A stretch of 64,000 nt of DNA from a bacterium (GTDB taxonomy: Archaea > Nanoarchaeota > Nanoarchaeia > Woesearchaeales > UBA10216), in the NCBI GenBank assembly GCA_024206195.1, contig JAAGZO010000825.1:30752-94751 (forward strand), in the 5' to 3' direction. Under the pieces are notes generated by a model. The model saw only the letters and a list, made by a program, of their open reading frames with translations, was not told the origin of the DNA and made no database searches. The translations under genes were made by a program, and so were the position numbers. Shown here in pieces: positions 39,019 through 49,818 of the stretch. Positions within the stretch are counted from its first letter, which is position 1; the number at the start of each line of letters is the position of its first letter.

Positions 39019-42000
39019 AAGAATATGCATATATCGGAATAGCGATTATATTGTCTTTCTTAGGTATGTATGGGGTTACAATCTTAGATGACAGAGTTAT
39101 TGTTGAATTTCCTTCTGAGACTTGTGAATATGGAAACTTATCTCTTATTGTCCATGAAGATTATACTAAATTGAAATGTGGGCGTTATGTCGTTGCTGAA
39201 TGGAAAGATTATGTAGATTATTACCGGACTTATGGAGAACCTGATATGTGGGTTAATGATTTCAGGAAGAAGACTAAGATAACATTAAAGGTCCTTGACT
39301 ATAGCCCAACTCATTTTATAGTTAGAAAGACAGTCCCTTATTACAAAGGAAGGACATCTACAGACGGGACATTGATTGTTGATTATAAATTCACAAAAGA
39401 TAATATCAAATGGAGCTATAACTTCACCCATAAGAATACTGCAAAGCACAGGATAAGATTGAAGATGCTCCGATTTGAAGATAAGTATGGATATCAATTT
39501 AATGCTGCAGATAAGTCGTGGTATGAATGGGACGAGGAAGTTAATGAACATTACTATGGTGATGTCAAAGGCAACCTATTTGTTGACCCTGTTATTGAAG
39601 TTCCTGATAGTGATTGGGTGATAGATGGGAATACAGTCTATGTAAATAATTCAAAGGCACGAATCTCAGCAACTCCCCATACCATATATCATAATCAGGA
39701 TGTAATATTCACATTGGATATCAAGAATTATACTGGAAATGTTGACCTTATTTGGGGCTTTGATAGAGAAGGTGCATTACCTACTGGTGCATTCAAAGAA
39801 GTTGAGAAGAACAAAACATGGAATACTTCCACTACAAGGGAGTTTTTGAATGTTACTGAAATAACTGCATCAAGTGACCCTTGCGAGATAGGAAATGAAT
39901 ACAACTCAATTCATAGATGGGCTAAATGGTGTCGGCCTGGGAATGTATCAAATGGAAGTGGACCGGTTTGTCAAAATGCAACAATATGTTTTGATTCATA
40001 TGAGAACACTGATGATGATTATAATGTAACTTGGCATACAACCCACTTCAGGAAATGGAAAGAATGGAAAGACATCAGCGGAGCTTTTGATAAGAAGATA
40101 TTTCAATATGAAGATATGGATGAATGGTACTTGAAAAAAGACTTTGCTGTAACTGCTGGAACAACATACTCCATTAAGGCAAACATCAAGATAACAGGTA
40201 AAGAGGGCAAGTATTGGTTCTGTGGTAAGCCCTCATCTATGACTATACAGCAGGCAATAGATACGGGAAACTTCTTGTGCTTAGACCCATGGTGGAATAG
40301 TACTTATGATAGAAAGAGGGATTTAAATTGCACCGGAATGACGGATGGTGTTCCTTTTATGATTAATTTTACTGGTGGTTTTAATTTAGGTTGTGGTCCT
40401 CAATCAGTATGGACGGCTTGTCAGGGAACCGGCATGGCAGTTTATTATATGGATGCTGATTGCACTGATTGGGTTATAGCAAATGATGATGGATTGGTTC
40501 CATGGGATACGGAAATCGGAAATAATAGTGGTTATCTTGTTAGTACTTTATGGAGTGATTATACTGGTGAAGGTGGAGTTTGGCATTTAGAAGATACTAA
40601 TGATGCTCTTGATGTGAGAAATGGTACTGCTACTGGTGCTTATCAAGACCCTGGATTCTTCGGTAATGCTTACTATTTTGACGGGGTGAATGATAGAATT
40701 GTTGTTGCTGATGAGCCTGACCCTTCAAGTAATATTACTATTTTTGCTTGGGTGAGAAGTGATGGTCAAGGAAGCGGAAGTCCTTATAATAGGAATATTG
40801 CTATTTGGAATGATGCAACCAATCAAATGTTAATTTATACAAGGGCTGGAAGTTCTTATGATGAATGGAGGGGAAGGGCTGCGAATACTGGTGCTAATGA
40901 CCCTGCAATAGCTGAGGATGCTGAAGCTAATGATGCAAGTAGTCAATGGCGTTTTCTTTATAGTTCTTATGTTAGTGGTACTAACAGTTTGTATGTTTAT
41001 AATGCAAGTAGCGGTAGCAGTTATCAATTGATTGATAGTGACACTGGGGATAGTGGTGCTGACTGGACTGGAAATCTTTATTTTGGTTGCCAAGCTGACC
41101 TTACGAGAGAATGGAAAGGATGGATTGATGAGGTTAGAATTGCTCCTAAACAATTTAGTATTTCTTATGTTCAACAAATTTATAATAATAGTATTGGTCT
41201 TTCCGGTTATGGTGATTTGGGAGCTGAAGAAGTAATTGGAATAGATTATTACAGAATTATTAATTGCAGTAATTGTGTTAATGGTAATACTTACAGAATT
41301 AATGGCTCAAGTTTTTATTCTGGAAATGACCTTACAGCTATAGATTTCTTATATGATAGTGGGGTTAGTGAATACAAAATTGATTATGATGATACAACCG
41401 ACATTGTTGTTAAAGCTGATGGTGTAGCTACTGATTTTAATGTTTTAAGAGGTAATAGTGTTAGTAGTGGTCCAACAAGTGTTTATCCTACAACTTCTCA
41501 AGCTGTTTGGCCTTTTATCGATTATGGGAGTAGAGATTTTGATATCACTGGTACTGCAGGAGCAGATGGTAAGCTGAAAGGGGCTTACTATTTTGGTGGA
41601 AGTAATGATATTGTTCAAACTGGTGAAGGATTTTATGATGGAAATGGGGATTTTACTATCAGTGCTTGGATTAATCATACTGATAGTGGGGTTCTTGTTG
41701 TTTTTGATAAGGATGGTGGAACTAATAATAATCGATTTTCATTAACAGTCAACCAAGAAAGCGATGGAACTGCTACTGATGGTTGGATTAGTATGACTAC
41801 AAGAGTAGGTAGCACATTAAGAAGAGCCCCAACTGCCAACCCAAATATTGATGATGGTGCTTGGCATCATGTTGTTTTTATTTATGATGATACTGCCGAT
41901 ACTGGTGATTGGTGGATTGATGGTGTGAATGTTGCTGATAGTGGAAGTGTTGCTGGAGGAGATATTCACCAAGATGGTCAGGGTTACAAGTTCGGTGAAG

Positions 42001-45000
42001 GTTATAGTGGTAGTAATGATTGGGAAGGTAAACTTGATGATTTCAGATTTTACAATAAGACTTTGAATGCGACTGAAATTGGAAAATTGTATGTTACTGG
42101 AACTGGTACTGAAGCTGAAACTATTACTCCAGACTATCTAGCTGCACATTTCACATTTAATAGTTTAAGTGACCAGACAAGTAATAGTTTTGATTTAACA
42201 GCAGAAGCCGGTGTTACTTATGATGCTAGTGAAAAGAATAATACTGGTGCAGTTTATTTTGATGGGAGTAATTATATAGATGTGCCTGATGTTAGTAATT
42301 TAACTGGTGATACTACTGGTGCTATTAGTTTTTGGTTTAAAACTAGTGATAATGTGAGGGTTGACATTTCAACTTTTAGTGAGGGTGCTAATAATGATGC
42401 TGGAAATCTTTTTATAGCTTGTTGTGGTAGTTGTACTACTACTTATGGTGATGAAAGTATGTGGTTGTATATTAGAAGTGCTGATAGTAATAAAGTAAGC
42501 GGGTTTGTTAGAGATGGTACGGGACATTATTGTGATGGTGAATGGCACCACGCTTTTTATTATGTAAATAGCACTGCGAATGGTATTTATATGGATGGTG
42601 TTAAAAAAACTTTAAGTTATAAAGATGGAAGTGCAGCGACTACTGGTTGGTGGACTAATCCTGTTACTCTTGATACTTTGACTTTGGGTGCTTTATATTG
42701 GGCTGGAAGTTATACTAGTCATTATGATGGTTATATGTCTGGTTGGACTTATAGAAATGATGATATAAACCCTACTTTGATTGCTCCGGCACTTTATAAT
42801 AATGGCCGACCAGATGGTGTGCAACCTGGTTATGCTGACTTGGGAGCAGAACAAGCTTATAGTGGAGATGCCCCGACCATCAGTAAAGTCGAATGGTATC
42901 CTGCAAATCCGCAGACAGCAACAAACTTGAATGCTAATGTAACGGCCAGTGAGAGTCCTACAAATATCACCTGTAATGTTAAGAAAGATGGCGTTAGTAT
43001 GTGGAATCAAAGTACTGCAGGAACTAACCCTGTAGTGAATGTTTCCAGTGGTAATACTGCAAAAGGCGAAGTATGGACTGCAGCATGCGTGGCAACAAAT
43101 GCTATTGGAGCAAGTGCTGAAGTTAGCAATACAACCACCATCCTGAATACTGTGCCGACCCAAGACAATCCAAAAATTAATACAACCACTGGAACAAATT
43201 ACACTTGGGATAATCCAAGATGTAATGGCGTCAATGTTGTTGACCCTGATGGTGATTCAATTATTGAAATATTTAACTGGCAGAAAGATGGAGTGACCTT
43301 TGCATACCTGAATATGCCTTTTGAAGCAAATGGATTCCCTACAACAAATACAAGTACATGGACAAGAGATTATGCAGGACAAATGCATGGTACTGTTGGC
43401 GGTGCTACATGGGGCAATGACACAGGATATTATGGGGATGGTGCATATTCTTTTAATAATAGTAATGCCGATAATTTCATTAATATATCTGGCAATGACA
43501 ATATGAGTGTCAGTAAGATGGCTGCATGGACATTCAATGCTTTCATAAATTGCACCGAGACAAGCGATAGTGATGGAAGGATTGTTTATACTGATAGTGA
43601 TGGCTCTGAAGGTATAGAAATTATTTGTGGAGACCCTGACGGAGATGATGGTTGGGGTGTCAACTTGATTGGTGGCAGTCCGGGTGAAGTTAGAAGTGAT
43701 AATTTCACAAGCGGAGAATACTTCATGGCCAGTGTAGTTTATGATGGCACAACCATGTATTTGTATAAGGATAATGTTTTGCAGACTGAACAAGCTATAG
43801 CCGAACTTAATGCAAGTCCTGCTGCTACAAATGTTTACTTAGGTTATGAAGATGGCGGAACAGAATATACAGTCTTCAACGGCACACTCGATTATCCCAT
43901 GATTTTCCCAAGAGATATGAGGGAAGAACTTGGAGAATTGTTTGCAGGGTATTATTGGATTTTAGATAATGCCTTCACTTCTGTTGGAGAGAACTGGACT
44001 TGTTGCCTTACACCAAATGACCAAGACCCAGATGGAGAAACTAAATGCGGATGGATGGAAATAGTTGGTGGGGTTCCAATAAATACTGTTGCCAGTATTG
44101 TGCCGGTCAATGCAACAGTACTTGACAAGTTGAATGGTACTTGTTCTTATGATGCTCCAGAAAATGGAACATTAGATATCTACTGGTGTAATGGTCCTTG
44201 TAATGTGACAACCACTTATGTAGGAACTTGGTGGAATGATAGTTACCAGTATAAGATTAATTTTAGTTGGGTTGAAGACCAGAATTTGAGCAGGGATGAA
44301 GAGTATGTTAAAAAGAATTTCACTGGCTTAACCAATCTTGATAATTGCAGTACTTTGAGGATAGTAGATAGTACTGAGACAACCGAAATACCTCGACAGA
44401 CTTTTACTTACGGAAGTGACTGGTGTGAAATATCTATCTTGCAGGATGAAACAGCCCTTGGCGGTAGTGAGTTCTGGATGTACTACGGCGGAGGAACTGA
44501 ACCAACCTTTACAGACATTGTTCTTGTAAATGAAAGTGCAGCAAATCCAATCATCAGAACTTTGCACACTACAAATAGGGGGTACAAAGTTCAATTACAG
44601 AATACTACAGGAGTAGTGATAAGAATTTATTTAGAGAATCAAAGTGATAATATTGTTTACACAACCAATGATGATATTGGTGGAACTACTGCTACTGGCC
44701 AAAATCTCTTTTTTACAGGTGCCACTGGCGTTACTTGTAGCTTTACTTATGATGGTATTTATGAATCAAAATACACTTGTATTAATTCTGATTATAGTAA
44801 TGCTAAGAATGAATGGTATTTTAGACCGCACAATATGGATATGGCAGTTACTTTATATGATTATACTCCAGCAACTTGGGCTAATATGTTTAGTTTGAGT
44901 ATTACTGCAGCTCATATTGGAACTACTTTTTATCATAATACCAGTAAGGCCGAAAATGCCGATATTAATGTAGTTGATATAGTGAATGGTTATTTAACCT

Positions 45001-48000
45001 TCAGTGCAGCGGGAGTTGGCACAAGCGGAATGATGATTTTATGGGATGAAGACAGGTACTTAACCACGGGTTGTACTAAGCATGTGGGATTGACAGGAGT
45101 TGGCACTACTGCTAACTTTTATTACATGATGGCAAATTATAATGGTGCCACACAATGCCCTTTGAATAGTAGCCAGTATTACAATGAACTCCGATGGGAG
45201 TACATTACAGAACCAAGCGGGGATTATAACCAGCAGGGTTATGATTGGGAGAAGCGATATGATAATCCTTTAAGTGATAGTATAACTATGGGAACTGAAA
45301 TTCAAAATACAGGCTGGAATGTTTCCGGTTATACTAGTAGTACACAATATAATTATTCTGGAGCACCAAGCCAAACAACAGATTTCGACCTTGGTTCTGG
45401 AAACACATCATTCAATGAAACCTGGATGTACTTATGTGTATGGAATGGCACAAGCGGTAGAGTCTTCACAAATGCAACAAGAATTATCACTGGTGGTCCG
45501 CCAACAGTGTTGAATATTTCATCATCTTATACAGCTTTTATCGGCGTGCCATGGAGTCACCAATTTAACTGCACTCTTAATGGGGCACCATCTGTGCAGT
45601 ATAATACAAATTCAAGTATGTTCGATTTAAATATCACATCCGGTTATGCTAATTTGTCAATGCCAACAATCCCCATGATTGGCACATATAGTACGAAATT
45701 CTGGTGTAATAATTCATTTGGTAACAGCACAATCTATAATTTTGATTTCATAGTTGATTATGCGAATGCCACTTATTGCAATCTTTATTTGAATGGTGTT
45801 CAGGGATTGAGAAATTATGAATATGGTTCTGTAGGAAACATTACAACAACAAGTGACGGGTCTGTATGTATTGACATCGGGTGGATTAATAGTGAACAAT
45901 GCTGGCATCCGCCTGGAACAAACAGCTTCAATTACACATTCAATACATTGAAGGTATGGAAATTCAATGACAGCACAACATCAAAGACTGCAGTTGCTCC
46001 TGCAGGTGTCAGCTTTATCCTTGATAACAGGACAATATTGGCAAACGGAACAGTGAATATATCCGGCAATGTAGCTGATTACCCAGAGAACTTTACATTG
46101 ACAATGAGAAAGTCTGATAATTCAACATGGGATTTTGCACAATTCCAGGGGATACTGCAGGGAACAAACATCTACAATAACTACTTCATATATGGTGATG
46201 CTAATGCTACTGCACAAAACATTTCATATACGAGGGCAAATTCAAAGACTTATTATGTGAAGTTCAGTACAAACAATGCTGATTACCATAATGCAACTAA
46301 CAATTCATTCAGTTATAAGGTTTCTTTGACGGGAATAGAATCTAATGATGGAATAAACAGCGTTACAAATGACACATATAACAATGCTCCGGCATCTTAC
46401 ACAAAAACCAATCTTGTATTGCCAAGCCCATTAGATAGCTTTGAAAATAATGAAACAGAATTAAGACAATGGGATTTTGGTGAAAGTGATGGTGGGTCAG
46501 GTACAAAAACCCATTATGTTTACATTGATGAAAATGGTGCAAGCGATGGTTTCTTGTATATGTATTCACAAACGGGAAATGGAGTTTATAGTTCTAGTTG
46601 GGCAAAAACAACTGCCGAAAATGATGCAAGTATTGCTTCTCTCAATCTTGGTTACTTCACGAACATATCATTCCGGGCCACTAAGTCAACCACAGGGGAT
46701 GGTACTTGTACGGCAACTCTGGGCGAGCATAGAACATACTTGAGTGATGGAGTTACAGATATTTTAATAACTACGGATGTTGGTTATATGACTCTTTACA
46801 AGAATGGGACAAATATGGAGATATGGGATGGTGCAGCACATAGAACTCCTGTCAGTGTGGCAACCCTTGATAGTGGTTCTGAATGGTCAATAATATTTGA
46901 AAATTATGCACGGGCTGGTGGCCCAACAATACCATTTGATAGTTGCAGTGCAACAAAAGTGACAACAAAGGTATATTACTTGAATACAAGCCAACCAAGA
47001 ATGGTTGAAGAAAATAATAACCCTATGTTTTACAATACTTCAGTTACAGGCAATCTTACAAGTCCAATCCAGAAAGAGTATGCATTCAATGTTACATCTG
47101 CAACAGTAACTTGGGAAGACCAAGAAGCTATAGGAACAGAAATACTTTATTGGGTAAGCACTAATAATGGTTCGGATTGGGTAAGTGCGAGTGTGAATGG
47201 CGGCGAATATTTCTTTGCGGATGCAGGAAATATAACAAGATGGAAAATGAGTTATACCACTTCAGATAATGAATACACTCCATTAAACAAATGGCTAAGA
47301 TTTCAGGTTGTTGGTCAGTATCCAGACACTATAGCTGTTGATTTTGGTGCTGATGGAAGTTATGAATATAGGGGTAATAGCACATTGAATAGCACTTATG
47401 CCTTTTCATATGCGAGAGCTGATGTTACATCTGAATTGACAGACCCATTTGAAATTTTAGCAGACTATGAAGATTCAACATTGGTGTATGATTTCCCAAT
47501 AAGGTTGACAACTTCTTCAGCAGGAGATGTTGGAATAACCTTGAGTAATCTCACATATAATGTTAATCCTGTGAACATCCTTAATGTCACAGACCTTGAG
47601 ACAATGAATGGAACACAGACAATGAACTCAGATGATGGCAACATCACTTACTCTCAGTTGAGTGTGATATTCCATGGTAATTTGTTCCCTCTTCCAATAA
47701 GTTGCGACCCTGCACATTCAACATCAACTGCAGATGCAACTTGGAATGCAAGCATCTGGTTTAGCAACTTCACATTAGCTTATCCACAAGGTATGGACAG
47801 CATAATGTTCCTTCCTTATAGCCCAACTCAACAGAACTTACAACCTTACGGTCAGACAGCAACAACACCTGTGTTGAACATTACAGGTCTTGCATATGGT
47901 GGCCAAGGATTCAACTTTTCAATGTACTTAAACAGCACAATATCCTGTATTAATATAACTGCAAGTGCCACAAATAGTAAGGCTGCAGGTTCTATATTGT

Positions 48001-48170
48001 CTTACAATACTTGGGCTGGAAACACTGTATTTAATCTCACTGATACTGAATCCGGGGGAGTTTGGTTATGGGCTGATTTAGATTGTTCATATGGTGCATT
48101 TTATACGCCAGGATATATATTTAGAGGATGTTGCCTTAACTGCTCCGACTGCGGTTCTGGAATCACATAA
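39009..48170 (+). CDS. Giant LamG-repeat surface/adhesion protein (3,053 aa)
   Basis: The N-terminus MAVKEYAYIGIAIILSFLGMYG is a hydrophobic membrane anchor or uncleaved signal. Residues ~427-500 and ~1,740-1,840 are DUF2341-like (WWNSTYDRKRDLNCT; WWNDSYQYKINFSW). Four concanavalin/LamG-type blocks lie at about 520-740, 830-1,030, 1,047-1,280 and 1,450-1,640, the first with GVWHLEDTNDALD and YYFDGVNDRIVV. Then come Ig-like segments (NGTSGRVFTNATRIITGGPP) and a Cys-rich end (GCCLNCSDCGSG). Dozens of N-x-S/T sequons. It sits in the tail-tip position, so it is probably a receptor-binding adhesin. Codon and base usage change sharply within it: 40.33-42.85 kb and ~44.6-45.1 kb are T-ending-rich, unlike the flanks. 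Confidence 0.85.
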   Translation: MAVKEYAYIGIAIILSFLGMYGVTILDDRVIVEFPSETCEYGNLSLIVHEDYTKLKCGRYVVAEWKDYVDYYRTYGEPDMWVNDFRKKTKITLKVLDYSPTHFIVRKTVPYYKGRTSTDGTLIVDYKFTKDNIKWSYNFTHKNTAKHRIRLKMLRFEDKYGYQFNAADKSWYEWDEEVNEHYYGDVKGNLFVDPVIEVPDSDWVIDGNTVYVNNSKARISATPHTIYHNQDVIFTLDIKNYTGNVDLIWGFDREGALPTGAFKEVEKNKTWNTSTTREFLNVTEITASSDPCEIGNEYNSIHRWAKWCRPGNVSNGSGPVCQNATICFDSYENTDDDYNVTWHTTHFRKWKEWKDISGAFDKKIFQYEDMDEWYLKKDFAVTAGTTYSIKANIKITGKEGKYWFCGKPSSMTIQQAIDTGNFLCLDPWWNSTYDRKRDLNCTGMTDGVPFMINFTGGFNLGCGPQSVWTACQGTGMAVYYMDADCTDWVIANDDGLVPWDTEIGNNSGYLVSTLWSDYTGEGGVWHLEDTNDALDVRNGTATGAYQDPGFFGNAYYFDGVNDRIVVADEPDPSSNITIFAWVRSDGQGSGSPYNRNIAIWNDATNQMLIYTRAGSSYDEWRGRAANTGANDPAIAEDAEANDASSQWRFLYSSYVSGTNSLYVYNASSGSSYQLIDSDTGDSGADWTGNLYFGCQADLTREWKGWIDEVRIAPKQFSISYVQQIYNNSIGLSGYGDLGAEEVIGIDYYRIINCSNCVNGNTYRINGSSFYSGNDLTAIDFLYDSGVSEYKIDYDDTTDIVVKADGVATDFNVLRGNSVSSGPTSVYPTTSQAVWPFIDYGSRDFDITGTAGADGKLKGAYYFGGSNDIVQTGEGFYDGNGDFTISAWINHTDSGVLVVFDKDGGTNNNRFSLTVNQESDGTATDGWISMTTRVGSTLRRAPTANPNIDDGAWHHVVFIYDDTADTGDWWIDGVNVADSGSVAGGDIHQDGQGYKFGEGYSGSNDWEGKLDDFRFYNKTLNATEIGKLYVTGTGTEAETITPDYLAAHFTFNSLSDQTSNSFDLTAEAGVTYDASEKNNTGAVYFDGSNYIDVPDVSNLTGDTTGAISFWFKTSDNVRVDISTFSEGANNDAGNLFIACCGSCTTTYGDESMWLYIRSADSNKVSGFVRDGTGHYCDGEWHHAFYYVNSTANGIYMDGVKKTLSYKDGSAATTGWWTNPVTLDTLTLGALYWAGSYTSHYDGYMSGWTYRNDDINPTLIAPALYNNGRPDGVQPGYADLGAEQAYSGDAPTISKVEWYPANPQTATNLNANVTASESPTNITCNVKKDGVSMWNQSTAGTNPVVNVSSGNTAKGEVWTAACVATNAIGASAEVSNTTTILNTVPTQDNPKINTTTGTNYTWDNPRCNGVNVVDPDGDSIIEIFNWQKDGVTFAYLNMPFEANGFPTTNTSTWTRDYAGQMHGTVGGATWGNDTGYYGDGAYSFNNSNADNFINISGNDNMSVSKMAAWTFNAFINCTETSDSDGRIVYTDSDGSEGIEIICGDPDGDDGWGVNLIGGSPGEVRSDNFTSGEYFMASVVYDGTTMYLYKDNVLQTEQAIAELNASPAATNVYLGYEDGGTEYTVFNGTLDYPMIFPRDMREELGELFAGYYWILDNAFTSVGENWTCCLTPNDQDPDGETKCGWMEIVGGVPINTVASIVPVNATVLDKLNGTCSYDAPENGTLDIYWCNGPCNVTTTYVGTWWNDSYQYKINFSWVEDQNLSRDEEYVKKNFTGLTNLDNCSTLRIVDSTETTEIPRQTFTYGSDWCEISILQDETALGGSEFWMYYGGGTEPTFTDIVLVNESAANPIIRTLHTTNRGYKVQLQNTTGVVIRIYLENQSDNIVYTTNDDIGGTTATGQNLFFTGATGVTCSFTYDGIYESKYTCINSDYSNAKNEWYFRPHNMDMAVTLYDYTPATWANMFSLSITAAHIGTTFYHNTSKAENADINVVDIVNGYLTFSAAGVGTSGMMILWDEDRYLTTGCTKHVGLTGVGTTANFYYMMANYNGATQCPLNSSQYYNELRWEYITEPSGDYNQQGYDWEKRYDNPLSDSITMGTEIQNTGWNVSGYTSSTQYNYSGAPSQTTDFDLGSGNTSFNETWMYLCVWNGTSGRVFTNATRIITGGPPTVLNISSSYTAFIGVPWSHQFNCTLNGAPSVQYNTNSSMFDLNITSGYANLSMPTIPMIGTYSTKFWCNNSFGNSTIYNFDFIVDYANATYCNLYLNGVQGLRNYEYGSVGNITTTSDGSVCIDIGWINSEQCWHPPGTNSFNYTFNTLKVWKFNDSTTSKTAVAPAGVSFILDNRTILANGTVNISGNVADYPENFTLTMRKSDNSTWDFAQFQGILQGTNIYNNYFIYGDANATAQNISYTRANSKTYYVKFSTNNADYHNATNNSFSYKVSLTGIESNDGINSVTNDTYNNAPASYTKTNLVLPSPLDSFENNETELRQWDFGESDGGSGTKTHYVYIDENGASDGFLYMYSQTGNGVYSSSWAKTTAENDASIASLNLGYFTNISFRATKSTTGDGTCTATLGEHRTYLSDGVTDILITTDVGYMTLYKNGTNMEIWDGAAHRTPVSVATLDSGSEWSIIFENYARAGGPTIPFDSCSATKVTTKVYYLNTSQPRMVEENNNPMFYNTSVTGNLTSPIQKEYAFNVTSATVTWEDQEAIGTEILYWVSTNNGSDWVSASVNGGEYFFADAGNITRWKMSYTTSDNEYTPLNKWLRFQVVGQYPDTIAVDFGADGSYEYRGNSTLNSTYAFSYARADVTSELTDPFEILADYEDSTLVYDFPIRLTTSSAGDVGITLSNLTYNVNPVNILNVTDLETMNGTQTMNSDDGNITYSQLSVIFHGNLFPLPISCDPAHSTSTADATWNASIWFSNFTLAYPQGMDSIMFLPYSPTQQNLQPYGQTATTPVLNITGLAYGGQGFNFSMYLNSTISCINITASATNSKAAGSILSYNTWAGNTVFNLTDTESGGVWLWADLDCSYGAFYTPGYIFRGCCLNCSDCGSGIT

Positions 48171-48182
48171 AAGAGGTTGAAT

Positions 48183-49808
48183 ATGGCGGTTAAAAGTCAA
48201 AAACCCGGAAAGGGATTTATACCAATCCCAAAAGATATGCGTGTTGTTAGCTGGAAAGTTATAATCACAGATGCAGATGGTGTCCAGCATGACGTGACTG
48301 ATTATTTATTTCAAGGTTCTCTTGTAAGGACAGCAACAGTTGGTCTCTCTAATTGCAATATTTCTATAGATAATAATGATGGTAGGTATGTTGGTAAGTT
48401 TGCAGCTGGCGATATTGTTGACTTCTATTATGGATATGTTGCAAAGGCTTCATTGACAACAGTAAGATGCAGGTGTTTTGTTGATGGTGCTTATGATAAC
48501 TTTGATGAAAATGGTGGCATATACTTATCTATTGAAGGAAGGGATGCTCCGCCTTCAGCAGCGTATGAGCATTTTGCAGACACACATCCCACATTGCAGT
48601 TTTCAGGAAGGAATAATCTTGATTGTTGGGTTGGTACAACCGGGGACCAAGACGCCCAAGGCAATTATGCTGATGGAATCTTATACAATAGTGAGCTGAT
48701 AATGAAAGTGTATGATACTTCAAGTGGAACATGGAAAGTATACAAGGACTTAACATCAGAACAGCAAGACACATTGAAAGCATTGACGGGTTACACTTCT
48801 GTTGTTTATCAGACATTTGTAGAGAAATCAAGGCTAACAATGTCCCAAGCTATAGCAAAAGAGGGCGATTATGATTTCAGGATATTCTATGATTCTTCAG
48901 ATGGCAAGTATTACTTAATGGTGCATCCAGAAGAAGCTGTAACAAATGACACTGAACACATCACTGCAGGTCAGAACTTAATGAGCATGAACAGATTTGG
49001 TAAAGACACCCTTACGGAATATAATAGGGTAAAAGAAAAGGGATTCAAGGATGGAAACATTTTGATGATGAGAACGAAAGAAGATACGGCAAGACAGGCA
49101 GCTTTATGGATTAAGGACAAGGAAGAGACAACATCATCAATTACTTCCGACACAGACCTTACTGCAAAAGCTGTTGCACGATTGGCTGAATTGAAGGAAG
49201 CCTTGAAGAAAGGTGCAGTGAACTCAATGGGTCTTCCTACATTGCATCCTGGAGAAAGAATCCCTGTGAACATCCCATTCATCATAGCAGATAGGGTGAA
49301 GGTAAAGAGTTTCACAGTTAATTTCGGCACTCCTTCTGGATTAGAGTTCAATGTGAACTTGCAGGATAAAGAAACTACGTTTTCAAAGATGTTTAAAGAC
49401 AGGATAGATGAAAATGTCAATGTCACACCATCAGACAATCCAGATGGTATGGAGAACGGCTATGCGTGGGACTTCTCTGATTCTGATGATTATGAATTGT
49501 CTAATTGCCAGATTATAGATAATGCCCTGTCATTAGAAGATGGAGAGACAAGTGGAACTTGCACTACTGACCCTATTGAAGCAGATGAGAATGTAACTCA
49601 AGCAGTCTTCAGGATGAAAGCAAATAACCAGTGGAATTGTGTTTTTGAAGTGAGCAATGATGCAGGTGCAAATTATACAACGGTTGAATTGGATGAACTG
49701 ATAACATTCAGTACAACTGGAAAATCATTGGTTGTCAGAGTAACATTGAACGAAGAGAGAGCCGGTGTATCTCCTGCTTTCGATAAATTGAATCTATTAT
49801 ACAAATGA
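48183..49808 (+). CDS. Baseplate hub / tail-tip protein (541 aa)
   Basis: ATG 48183 follows AGAGGTTGAAT. Residues ~20-110 (MRVVSWKVIITDADGVQHDV ... RYVGKFAAGDIVDFYYGY) and ~240-330 match the layout of gp27/gpD-like hub proteins that join tail tube to spike. The C-terminal ~120 residues are an extra beta domain. Located after the giant adhesin, which is unusual but compatible. Confidence 0.65.
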   Translation: MAVKSQKPGKGFIPIPKDMRVVSWKVIITDADGVQHDVTDYLFQGSLVRTATVGLSNCNISIDNNDGRYVGKFAAGDIVDFYYGYVAKASLTTVRCRCFVDGAYDNFDENGGIYLSIEGRDAPPSAAYEHFADTHPTLQFSGRNNLDCWVGTTGDQDAQGNYADGILYNSELIMKVYDTSSGTWKVYKDLTSEQQDTLKALTGYTSVVYQTFVEKSRLTMSQAIAKEGDYDFRIFYDSSDGKYYLMVHPEEAVTNDTEHITAGQNLMSMNRFGKDTLTEYNRVKEKGFKDGNILMMRTKEDTARQAALWIKDKEETTSSITSDTDLTAKAVARLAELKEALKKGAVNSMGLPTLHPGERIPVNIPFIIADRVKVKSFTVNFGTPSGLEFNVNLQDKETTFSKMFKDRIDENVNVTPSDNPDGMENGYAWDFSDSDDYELSNCQIIDNALSLEDGETSGTCTTDPIEADENVTQAVFRMKANNQWNCVFEVSNDAGANYTTVELDELITFSTTGKSLVVRVTLNEERAGVSPAFDKLNLLYK

Positions 49809-49818
49809 GGTGCTAAAC

